From contig JAEPNQ010000028.1 in assembly GCA_017643305.1 (NCBI GenBank), positions 1 through 41,727 on the forward strand: a stretch of DNA of 41,727 nucleotides, given 5' to 3'. This DNA comes from Marinibacterium sp. Its GTDB lineage: Bacteria; Pseudomonadota; Alphaproteobacteria; Rhodobacterales; Rhodobacteraceae. Shown here piece by piece: positions 17,345 to 24,228 of this stretch; position 1 is the stretch's first letter, and each line of letters starts with the position of its first letter. The position numbers and the translations under genes are program-made. The notes beneath the pieces are model-generated. The model ran no database searches and was not told where the DNA came from. It saw only the letters and a program-made list of their open reading frames with translations.

Positions 17345-18601
17345 ATGACCCCAAGCTTTCCCGAGATGATCCGCGTCTTCGGACGGATCGGCTTGCTCAG
17401 CTTCGGAGGGCCTGCCGCACAGATCGCCTTGATGCACCGGGAATTGGTGGAGGACCGGCCTTGGCTGGACGAAGATACTTATCTCCGCGCCCTTTCTCTT
17501 TGCATGCTGCTGCCCGGACCCGAAGCGATGCAACTGGCCACCTATGCTGGCTGGCGCCTGCGCGGGGTGTCCGGCGGGCTGCTGGCCGGGGCGCTGTTCG
17601 TGCTGCCGGGCGCGGCGGTGATCGCGGCGCTGGTGGGACTCTACGCGGCCTATGGCGCCCTGCCACTGGTGCAGGCGGCCTTTCTGGGCGTAAAGGCGGC
17701 GGTGATTGTGATCGTGGTTCAGGCGCTGATCAAACTGATGCGCAAGGCACTGACGGGGACCAGTGCTTGGATTCTGGCCGTGCTGAGCTTTGTGGCGATC
17801 TTTGCCTTCAACCTCCCCTTCCCGGCCATCATCGCGCTCGCCGCGATTGCCGGAGCCGTGCTGATCGATATGCCCACAGCCACCACATCAGGGACGCAGT
17901 CTAAAACCACAGGCGCAAATCCCCTGCGAACACTGGCAGTATGGCTGCTTTTGTGGCTTGGCCCATTGGTGACGCTGTCGGTGATCGGCCCGAAACTACT
18001 GGCCGAGCTTGGCTGGTTCTTTGCCTGGCTGGCCGTGGTCACCTTTGGCGGGGCCTATGCCGTGCTGGCCTACATGACCCAAACCGTTGTCGAAACCCAC
18101 GGTTGGATCAGCACCGCCCAAATGATCGACGCACTGGGTCTGGCGGAAACCACGCCTGGTCCACTGATCCTGGTGACCCAGTTTGTCGCCATGCTGACCG
18201 GTCAGATCCAGGGCGGTGCTTCGCTGGCGCTGGCGGCTGGTGCCGTTGCGTTGTGGGCAACGTTCATCCCCTGCTTCCTGTGGATCTTCCTGGCGGCACC
18301 ATGGCTGGAACAGATAGCCGCCCGCCCCCGGCTGGGCGCTGCGATGAAGGGCATCTCCGCAGCCGTGGTTGGTGTGATCCTGAACCTGTCGGTCTGGTTC
18401 GCGCTGCATGTTCTGTTTGGCGCGGTAACGCCGTTGACGGATGGGATGGTTCGGCTCCCGGTCCCTGCGCTGGACACGCTCGATCTCTCGGCGCTCGCCC
18501 TGACGGTGATCGCGGCAGGGCTTATGGGCTGGCGCAAGCTGGGCATGATCCCTGCGCTCGCCACGCTTGCCCTGTGCGGTATGGCCCAGCATTTGCTGTG
18601 A
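17345..18601 (+). CDS. chrA: Chromate transporter ChrA (long, two-domain form)
   Basis: The 418-residue membrane protein of the CHR family exports chromate. Both homologous halves show the family motif: FGRIGLLSFGGPAAQIALMH (about residues 11-30) and, in the second half, LAVVTFGGAYAVLAYMTQ. LPGPEAMQLATYAGW and AETTPGPLILVTQFVAM are the paired PGP motifs. About ten membrane segments are present. The gene converges with the microcompartment operon, whose last gene ends 51 bases away, and appears to be a single-gene unit. No chrB is present. Confidence 0.92.
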   Translation: MTPSFPEMIRVFGRIGLLSFGGPAAQIALMHRELVEDRPWLDEDTYLRALSLCMLLPGPEAMQLATYAGWRLRGVSGGLLAGALFVLPGAAVIAALVGLYAAYGALPLVQAAFLGVKAAVIVIVVQALIKLMRKALTGTSAWILAVLSFVAIFAFNLPFPAIIALAAIAGAVLIDMPTATTSGTQSKTTGANPLRTLAVWLLLWLGPLVTLSVIGPKLLAELGWFFAWLAVVTFGGAYAVLAYMTQTVVETHGWISTAQMIDALGLAETTPGPLILVTQFVAMLTGQIQGGASLALAAGAVALWATFIPCFLWIFLAAPWLEQIAARPRLGAAMKGISAAVVGVILNLSVWFALHVLFGAVTPLTDGMVRLPVPALDTLDLSALALTVIAAGLMGWRKLGMIPALATLALCGMAQHLL

Positions 18602-18652
18602 ACGCGACAGAAAATCCGTGACTTGCGGACAAATTATTAATGATGCGTCCTT

Positions 18653-19057
18653 CTACCAGGCAATATTGCCGTCCGCATCATGCACCACCGCATCTACGTC
18701 GATCTCCACCACCATGCCCGGTTGTGTCAGTCCGGCGGCTACCCCGGTCAGCACTGGCTCAATGCCCGCAAACGCCTCACCATGGGCCTTGATGAACCCG
18801 GCAGACGCTGCAAGATCCGGCATATAGGCCCGCACCCGACAGACATGTCGCATGTCCGCGCCGACATCCTTAAGGGCCTGTTCGATCCGCCCAAGGATAT
18901 ACCGCGTCTGCGCATAGGCGTCCCCCGGTGCATGCAGCTTACCCGACGGCTCAATCGCCGTGGTTCCGGCCACCCAGACAAAGGGACCCACCCGTTTGGC
19001 CCGGGAATAGCTGCCGATTTCTTCGAACCGGCCACCGCCGGATGCCTTGCGGATCAT
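18653..19057 (-). CDS. RidA-family (YjgF/YER057c) enamine/imine deaminase, last gene of the microcompartment operon
   Basis: The 134-residue protein (start MIRKASGGGRFEE) is typical of the RidA family. It carries the catalytic arginine in CRVRAYMPD, the glutamate in PGMVVEIDVDAVV, and the GPFVWVAGTTA and YAQTRYILGRIEQAL blocks. RidA proteins hydrolyse reactive enamines and imines to ketones and ammonia. The start was placed at 19057, one base after the stop of the dehydrogenase-like gene; the longer frame overlaps that gene. In this operon it could clear an imine formed by the flavoprotein oxidase or the opine-dehydrogenase-like protein (inference). No encapsulation peptide is evident. Confidence 0.88.
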   Translation of the reverse strand: MIRKASGGGRFEEIGSYSRAKRVGPFVWVAGTTAIEPSGKLHAPGDAYAQTRYILGRIEQALKDVGADMRHVCRVRAYMPDLAASAGFIKAHGEAFAGIEPVLTGVAAGLTQPGMVVEIDVDAVVHDADGNIAW

Positions 19058-19058
19058 C

Positions 19059-20237
19059 TTATGCCCCCAACCGCGACCGGATCGCGTCTGCCGCGCGGTG
19101 CAGCGCAGCCTGTTCCTCTTCACTCAAACGCAAATCTTCCACCGAGATGAACCCACTGGCACCCAGATGGGCCGGCACGCCCAGTACCACGCCGCTCAAT
19201 CCGTATTCGCCGTCCAGCATCACCGACACCGGCACCGGCCCGCTGCGCGCGCCGCGCAGGTGGTCCAGCAACTCCATTGTCGCATGCGCCGGGGCCAACG
19301 TGGCAGAGCCGGATTTCTTCAAGGCAACCACTTGCCCGCCGCCCATCACCGCATCCGTCACACAGGCCTCGATCTGCTCGGGCGTCAGGAAGGTCTGCAA
19401 ACTGCGCCCCCGGATCCGCGCCAAAGATGGGATCGGGGCCATTTCCTCACCATGGCTGCCCAGCGTAATCGCCTGCACATCCGCAGGGTTCACCCCGGCG
19501 GCCCGAGCCAATGCATGGCGGAACCGCGCGCTGTCCAATGTTCCGGCCATGCCCAGTACCCGTTCGCGCGGGAACCCGGTGGCGGTCAGCATTTCCACTG
19601 TCATTTCGTCCAGCGGGTTGGTCACAACAATGACTATGGCCTGCGGAGCCGCGCTGCGGATCGCCTCTGCCGCGGTGCGGATTACCCGCGCGTTTACGTC
19701 GATCAGATCGGCACGCGTCATCCCCGGTCCACGCGCCCGGCCTGCGGTGACAACCACCACATCCGCGCCCGCAACAAGGCTCAGGCTTTCCCCCCCCGAA
19801 CACCGCGCCCGTGTGCCGGTGATGCCACTGGCATGGTTCAGGTCCAGCGCTGTGGCTGCCGCCAGCCCCGGCGCGATATCGATTAAAACCAGCTCATCCG
19901 CCAGATCAGCATTTGCCGCCAGATGCGCCACCGTAGCGCCCACACCACCTGAGCCGACAAAAGCGATTTTGGAATACCGCCGCAACGTCTTCGATCCTGC
20001 CCGGCTGGGCGCCACCCATTTCGGCGACCTCCGGTGCAAAACACGGCGCAGGGTTGTGGCCCCATCCGCCTGTACCACGGCGGGCTTTTCTAATGGTCCG
20101 TCCACCAACCGGATCCCGATCCGGGCGGCCGTTTCGCGCGCCACGTCGGTGACAATGTCACCGGGCAGCAGTTCAAAAACGATCCGGCCCCGTTGCCGGG
20201 CTTCCTCGATCAGATCGCTGCCAACAACCCGCGCCAT
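19059..20237 (-). CDS. Malate/lactate dehydrogenase-like protein with a microcompartment-type N-terminal extension
   Basis: The 392-residue protein has a dehydrogenase core starting near residue 89: KIAFVGSGGVGATVAHLAA (NAD loop), VVVTAGRARGPGMTRADLID (substrate arginines), VVTNPLDEMT, GMAGTLDSARFRHAL, and the catalytic His262 in TLGSHGEEMAPIP. That core matches MDH/LDH (about 310 residues). The extra 80-90 residues contain a helix-like start (MARVVGSDLIEEARQRGRI) and PGDIVTDVARETAARIGIRL. This resembles the short N-terminal cap seen on some ethanolamine-type microcompartment proteins; the resemblance is from memory and needs a profile search. It may recycle NADH inside the shell or act on a hydroxyacid product. 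GAGGG precedes the start, 17 bases after BMC-T. Confidence 0.8.
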   Translation of the reverse strand: MARVVGSDLIEEARQRGRIVFELLPGDIVTDVARETAARIGIRLVDGPLEKPAVVQADGATTLRRVLHRRSPKWVAPSRAGSKTLRRYSKIAFVGSGGVGATVAHLAANADLADELVLIDIAPGLAAATALDLNHASGITGTRARCSGGESLSLVAGADVVVVTAGRARGPGMTRADLIDVNARVIRTAAEAIRSAAPQAIVIVVTNPLDEMTVEMLTATGFPRERVLGMAGTLDSARFRHALARAAGVNPADVQAITLGSHGEEMAPIPSLARIRGRSLQTFLTPEQIEACVTDAVMGGGQVVALKKSGSATLAPAHATMELLDHLRGARSGPVPVSVMLDGEYGLSGVVLGVPAHLGASGFISVEDLRLSEEEQAALHRAADAIRSRLGA

Positions 20238-20254
20238 CTACCGGCCCTCGCCCG

Positions 20255-20878
20255 TCATTCCGGACGCCCATCCACGGCTTCAATGGCTCGAACTGCAGCG
20301 TCGATCGCGGTCTTCACCGAATTCTCGCTGCCTGAGAAGAACAGCCGCCCAAACCGGCCCACGGCGCGCACCTCAACAATGTCGATCTCTGCCGCCTTCT
20401 CCGCCTCGTTCGTGGCGATGGAGATATAGGCTGCGGGGGCACATTCAACGATACCCAGCGTCTGACCCGGAACCAGAAGCGAGCCCTTGCGCCACTTGTT
20501 CAGCAACTGCGCCTGATACGGCTCCACCGAGGTGATCACCTGGGTCGAGGCGATCTGCGGCTTGATCCGGTCCGACATGCTGGCCCCAAGCTCTGCAAGG
20601 ATGGCATCGCGCGCGATGCTCACCTCGGCATTCGACGGGGACCGAAGAATGAAAAAGCCGAACTCGCGTTCCACCAACTGGCTCGTCGCCTCAACACTGG
20701 ATGCTTTCAGCGCCCGGTCGATCAATTGAAATACGCCATTGCCTGGCGCAAGTTCCCCGATCAAAACCGTATCCCCGCTGAGCGGGATGGATCCCTGCAC
20801 CGTCGCGCCATTAAAGGCTGCAAACTTTGGTTGCAGATTGTCGATCTGCATCAACGCGCGGATGGTGATATCGCTCAT
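20255..20878 (-). CDS. Tandem-domain BMC shell protein (BMC-T, pseudohexameric trimer)
   Basis: The 207-residue protein has two BMC domains. The first (about 5-100) includes DTVLIGELAPGNGVFQLIDR and FGFFILRSPSNAEVSIARDA. The second (about 105-203) includes GSLLVPGQTLGIVECAPAAY, then ATNEAEKAAEIDIVEVRAVG and GRLFFSGSENSVKTAIDAAV. Such tandem proteins form trimers that tile the shell facets and often have a larger pore. The start MSDITIRAL at 20878 has GGAGA upstream; an earlier in-frame Met is not supported. It is the only trimer gene seen. An 87-base gap with a hairpin separates it from the aldehyde dehydrogenase gene. Confidence 0.9.
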   Translation of the reverse strand: MSDITIRALMQIDNLQPKFAAFNGATVQGSIPLSGDTVLIGELAPGNGVFQLIDRALKASSVEATSQLVEREFGFFILRSPSNAEVSIARDAILAELGASMSDRIKPQIASTQVITSVEPYQAQLLNKWRKGSLLVPGQTLGIVECAPAAYISIATNEAEKAAEIDIVEVRAVGRFGRLFFSGSENSVKTAIDAAVRAIEAVDGRPE

Positions 20879-20920
20879 TTTTGTCTCCGTATGGCGTCGT
20901 GTCCTGCCCTGTTCACTCAT

Positions 20921-20963
20921 GACCCCCTGCCCCTTTGAGGGAGGGGTCAAGGTGAGGGGGCAG
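20921..20963 (-). other. Intercistronic hairpin between aldehyde dehydrogenase and BMC-T genes
   Basis: CTGCCCC (20927-20933) can pair with GGGGCAG (20957-20963). An alternative pairing, GACCCC (20921-20926) with GGGGTC (20943-20948), is mutually exclusive with it. There is no T-run on the minus strand, so it is not a classical terminator. It could set mRNA stability or processing and so the dose of the shell trimer (inference). Confidence 0.4.
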
Positions 20964-20965
20964 CC

Positions 20966-22342
20966 TCAGCCGTATTCCTCATAGATGTCGCGCCACGGGC
21001 GGTTCGCATAAGCCACCCGCTTGATGTTGATCAGGTGCAACGCGGTCACGTTGTCCGACGTGATCGAACCGGACCATGTGCCGGTCCCCAGCATGAAACT
21101 CGGCTCCAGGTCTGTGGCATAACCCGCACCGCCATGGATCGCCGGCACATTCACCAGAACCCGCCCGGTCGGCGCGCTTGCAAATTTCGCAACCACCTCC
21201 GGATCGTTGGAATGCACCACTGAGGAATGCCCCCACCCTTCGAACCGGGCAATCGAATGCGCCAGGTCGATACCATGGTCGCTGTCACGCGCTTCCATGA
21301 AACATAAAACCGGGTTCAGCTTTTCCGCCGTCAGCGGGCGATGCCAGCCGATCTCGCTTTCCTCACTGACCAGCACCTTGGTGCGGGGCGGTATCGAAAA
21401 GCCAGCCAGCTCTGCCAGAACCTCGGGCGCCTGGCCCACACGTTCGGGGTTCATCGCCTGACGCCCGGTGAAGATCACCTTGGCCAGACGGTCGGCCTCT
21501 GCCGGGGTACAAAAATAGGCGCCAGCCATCTTCAACGCCTGCCGCATGTCGCGGGCAATTTCCGGATCGGCGATCACCGCCTGCTCGGACACGCAAGCGG
21601 TGCCATAGTCAAAGCTTTTGGACGCAATGACCATCTCAGCCACTTCATCCAGTTCACCTGCCATGGATTTGTGCACGTAGCAGGGTACATTGCCCGCCCC
21701 GACCGCCAGCGTCGGCTTGCCGCTGGAATAGGCGGCCTTGACCATAGCAGGGCCGCCCGTCGCCATCACCACCGAAGTGCGGCGGTGTTTCATAAGTTCC
21801 GCCGTGCCCTGAATCGTGACCGCATCGAGGCACTGGATAAGCCCCTTGGGCGCGCCCATCTGATCAGCCACGCGGGACATGATGCGCACAACTTCATTGC
21901 CAATCTTCACCCCACGCGGATGCGGGGCGCAGACAATCGCGTTGCCCGCTTTGACTGCGCTCAAAACCTTGAAAATTATGGTCGAGGACGGGTTGGTCAC
22001 CGGGATCAGCGCGGCCACCACGCCCATCGGCTCACCAAAGGCTGCGATCTTGGTCGCATCGTCACGCCAGAGACAACCAAGCGTGGTGATATCCCGTAAC
22101 CAGTCCGCCGCGCCGCGCGCGTTCATCAGGTCCTTTATGCGCTTGTGTTCGGCATTGCCATAGCCGGTTTCCTCAACCGCCATCCGACCCAGCCGCGCGC
22201 ATTCGGGTTCGATCGCGTCGGCCATGGCCTGCACGATGGCGTCCACATGCGCAGGATCGGTCCCGAGGAATTGCTTATAGGCCTCGAAGGCCTGTTCTGC
22301 ACAGCGGCGGGCGGCGGCGATGGATTTCAGATCGGCATCCAT
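20966..22342 (-). CDS. CoA-acylating aldehyde dehydrogenase (EutE/PduP type)
   Basis: The 458-residue protein oxidises an aldehyde with NAD and CoA to an acyl-CoA. Features of the acylating group are GVVAALIPVTNPSSTIIFKV (about 107-126), VVMATGGPAMVKAAYSSGKP (about 191-210), and the catalytic Cys250 in FDYGTACVSEQAVI. These differ from hydrolytic aldehyde dehydrogenases, which carry GQxC and a general-base Glu. The protein starts directly with the enzyme core, and its C-terminus (PWRDIYEEYG) is short, so no clear encapsulation peptide is visible. Its start abuts the stop of the opine-dehydrogenase-like gene. This is the signature metabolosome enzyme; related enzymes act on acetaldehyde, propionaldehyde or sulfoacetaldehyde, and the substrate here is unknown. 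Confidence 0.9.
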   Translation of the reverse strand: MDADLKSIAAARRCAEQAFEAYKQFLGTDPAHVDAIVQAMADAIEPECARLGRMAVEETGYGNAEHKRIKDLMNARGAADWLRDITTLGCLWRDDATKIAAFGEPMGVVAALIPVTNPSSTIIFKVLSAVKAGNAIVCAPHPRGVKIGNEVVRIMSRVADQMGAPKGLIQCLDAVTIQGTAELMKHRRTSVVMATGGPAMVKAAYSSGKPTLAVGAGNVPCYVHKSMAGELDEVAEMVIASKSFDYGTACVSEQAVIADPEIARDMRQALKMAGAYFCTPAEADRLAKVIFTGRQAMNPERVGQAPEVLAELAGFSIPPRTKVLVSEESEIGWHRPLTAEKLNPVLCFMEARDSDHGIDLAHSIARFEGWGHSSVVHSNDPEVVAKFASAPTGRVLVNVPAIHGGAGYATDLEPSFMLGTGTWSGSITSDNVTALHLINIKRVAYANRPWRDIYEEYG

Positions 22343-23533
22343 TTAGCGACCTCCCGTGGCGATGCGGTCCATCGCGATGCGGGCCGTTTCGATATCAACC
22401 GCCTCGATCCCGATGGTGTCTAACTTACGGCCTGCTGCGGCCACATCTGCGCCCAGCACGGCCGAGGCCAGCGTGATCATCGCCCGCGTCACGGGCACCT
22501 CGACCCCGGCCAGACGCGCGGCAGAACATAGCGGGACGAGCGATCCGATAATCCCGTCGCGCAGCACCGCCTTGCTGATAGTCGCGTCCGGCACCGGGCG
22601 CGCACCAGCGCCTTTCAGCGCACCGGCATGGGTCAGCACCCATTCCTCATCCGACGGCAGCACCCGTTCCCCGAACCGCTGCGCCACGTCACGCCGTTCC
22701 TGTGCCAGTTGGTCGATCAAGCCGCGCTGCTCCGGCCCGATCAGGGCCGCGAAGGTCTGGTTTTCCGGCAAAGGCGTGCCCCCGGACGGCACGGGCACGG
22801 CGCCGGAGCCCAGCGCCGGACCGCTAATCAGCAATGCCGGAAATTCCACCAATGCCGAACCATCCGCAAAGCCAGAACTCAGCACATTCTGACACGGCGC
22901 CAGATTTGGCAGCAGCTTGGCCAACCCCTCCAGCACCGGCATCCGGCCCGACGGAAGCGTCGCCGCCGCCACTGGGGCCGCCGCAGACAGGTTCAAAACC
23001 GCACCCTGTGCCGCAATCCAATAAGGCAGACCCTGGCATTCCACGATGGTCACATCCGCTGATGCCCCGCCGATCCGCAGGAACCACGCAGTCTCCAACG
23101 CACCCAGCGATCGCCCCTGCGGCAGAACCAGAACTTGACCGTCGCTCAGATGATCGGCCAGCACCATCGCGTATGTGCGCTGCTTGTGCACCGGACCAGT
23201 GAGAAAGATCACCTCTGCGCCCTGCACTGCCCCATCAAGCTCTGCGGTCAGGCGCACGGAGGGCGCCTCGTCACGGTCAATCTGGTAGGAACCGACAGGG
23301 CCGTCGCCGCGCAAGGCAATTCCTGACGCCGCACGCATAGCCTCCAGTTCCGCGCCATAGGCCGAAAACAGGGTTGCCTCACAGCCTTCGGCTATGCAGA
23401 GAGCCGCGATCAGGCGGGCATCTGATCCGCCCCCCAAAACCGCGATGCGGCGATACTCCGGCACGGTGGCTGGCGGTTCAGACACCGAACGGCGACTGGC
23501 CGCATCAGCGAAGTCCGCGAAAGCGTTAGACAT
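22343..23533 (-). CDS. Opine/octopine dehydrogenase-like NAD(P)-binding protein with candidate encapsulation peptide
   Basis: The 396-residue protein has a Rossmann loop RIAVLGGGSDARLIAALCIA starting near residue 29. The EVIFLTGPVHKQRTYAMVLA region and a helical C-terminal half match the fold of NAD-glycerol-3-phosphate/octopine-type dehydrogenases. The first 17 residues (MSNAFADFADAASRRSV) can form an amphipathic helix and are joined by a Pro/Ser-rich linker (SEPPATVPEY), as encapsulation peptides are. Opine dehydrogenases make or split N-carboxyalkyl amino acids, a chemistry close to N-alkylglutamate turnover; this is a suggestive link only. Catalytic residues cannot be assigned with confidence. 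It lies between the BMC-H gene, behind two hairpins, and the aldehyde dehydrogenase gene. Confidence 0.7.
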   Translation of the reverse strand: MSNAFADFADAASRRSVSEPPATVPEYRRIAVLGGGSDARLIAALCIAEGCEATLFSAYGAELEAMRAASGIALRGDGPVGSYQIDRDEAPSVRLTAELDGAVQGAEVIFLTGPVHKQRTYAMVLADHLSDGQVLVLPQGRSLGALETAWFLRIGGASADVTIVECQGLPYWIAAQGAVLNLSAAAPVAAATLPSGRMPVLEGLAKLLPNLAPCQNVLSSGFADGSALVEFPALLISGPALGSGAVPVPSGGTPLPENQTFAALIGPEQRGLIDQLAQERRDVAQRFGERVLPSDEEWVLTHAGALKGAGARPVPDATISKAVLRDGIIGSLVPLCSAARLAGVEVPVTRAMITLASAVLGADVAAAGRKLDTIGIEAVDIETARIAMDRIATGGR

Positions 23534-23562
23534 GAAAAGCCTCCCGTATCCCCAGGGGCACC

Positions 23563-23609
23563 CAAGAATTTTTCAACAATTCTTGGCAAAATTCTTTAAA
23601 AGAATTTTT
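23563..23609 (-). other. Two tandem AT-rich hairpins downstream of the BMC-H gene
   Basis: Two perfect 9-bp stems stand side by side: AAAATTCTT/AAGAATTTT (23589-23597/23601-23609, 3-base loop) and CCAAGAATT/AATTCTTGG (23563-23571/23579-23587, 7-base loop). They share the element AAGAATT and are AT-rich in a GC-rich genome. They lie between the shell hexamer gene and the next gene. They may attenuate transcription or protect the upstream mRNA so that shell proteins outnumber enzymes (inference). Confidence 0.6.
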
Positions 23610-23627
23610 CCCCCGCCGATGGCGCTG

Positions 23628-23936
23628 TTACGCCGCCGATCCGGCGCCTAGGCCTTCTATGATCGCTTCCAGTTCATCATGCGGCCGGGCAATCACATGC
23701 ACGGACACGACCTCACCGACCTTGTTGGCCGCCGTGGCACCGGCATCGGTTGCGGCCTTAACAGCCCCGACTTCGCCTCGCACGAGCGTGGAGACCAGCC
23801 CACCGCCAGCCTTGGTCTGACACACGATGTTAACGCTGGCCGCCTTGACCATTGCGTCTGCCGCTTCGATCGACGCGACAAGCCCGCGTGTTTCAATCAT
23901 TCCCAGGGCCGCCTGACCCGCTGCTGGTTTCGCCAT
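23628..23936 (-). CDS. BMC-H shell hexamer protein (PduA/CsoS1-like)
   Basis: The 102-residue single BMC-domain protein contains [20 protein letters not shown], then [20 protein letters not shown] and [18 protein letters not shown], the standard hexamer consensus. The pore loop reads KAGGGLV (residues 42-48), where PduA-type proteins have K-I-G-S-G. The central pore residue is therefore a glycine, suggesting a less hydrogen-bonding pore. It is the only hexamer gene seen. It follows the pentamer gene by 22 bases. Confidence 0.96.
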   Translation of the reverse strand: MAKPAAGQAALGMIETRGLVASIEAADAMVKAASVNIVCQTKAGGGLVSTLVRGEVGAVKAATDAGATAANKVGEVVSVHVIARPHDELEAIIEGLGAGSAA

Positions 23937-23958
23937 TCGTTCGTCCTCCGCGTAACCG

Positions 23959-24228
23959 CTACTGTTCCACCGACACGCCGTCGATCACCGCGATGATCGC
24001 GGCATCGACCGGTGCGCCGGCCATTCCGGTCGGCATACGTGCTGCCGACCCTTCCGTTATCATGACGACATCGCCGACCCCTGCGCCACAGGTGTCCACG
24101 GCGATACGGGCAGGCTCCAGCACTTTGCCCGCGCCGTCCGTCACATCCACAAGCAGGAGCGCACGCCCCGTAAGCTGCGCATCCTTGACGGTAGCGTGCA
24201 CCGTGCCGCTGACCCGCCCGAGCCGCAT
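23959..24228 (-). CDS. BMC-P shell pentamer protein (EutN/CcmL family)
   Basis: The 89-residue protein caps the shell vertices. It begins [16 protein letters not shown] and contains [20 protein letters not shown] (about 44-63), the EutN/CcmL core, ending [15 protein letters not shown]. It is a single copy. Its ATG overlaps the stop of the ligase gene (TGATG), so shell vertex production is translationally coupled to the ligase, good evidence that the two belong to one pathway. Confidence 0.95.
   Translation of the reverse strand: MRLGRVSGTVHATVKDAQLTGRALLLVDVTDGAGKVLEPARIAVDTCGAGVGDVVMITEGSAARMPTGMAGAPVDAAIIAVIDGVSVEQ

Noticed and set aside
18928-20535. A 535-codon plus-strand frame opposite the MDH-like and BMC-T genes
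   Set aside because: Its composition (Ser, Arg, Pro, Ala-rich) is typical of an antisense shadow, and the minus-strand genes have clear families.
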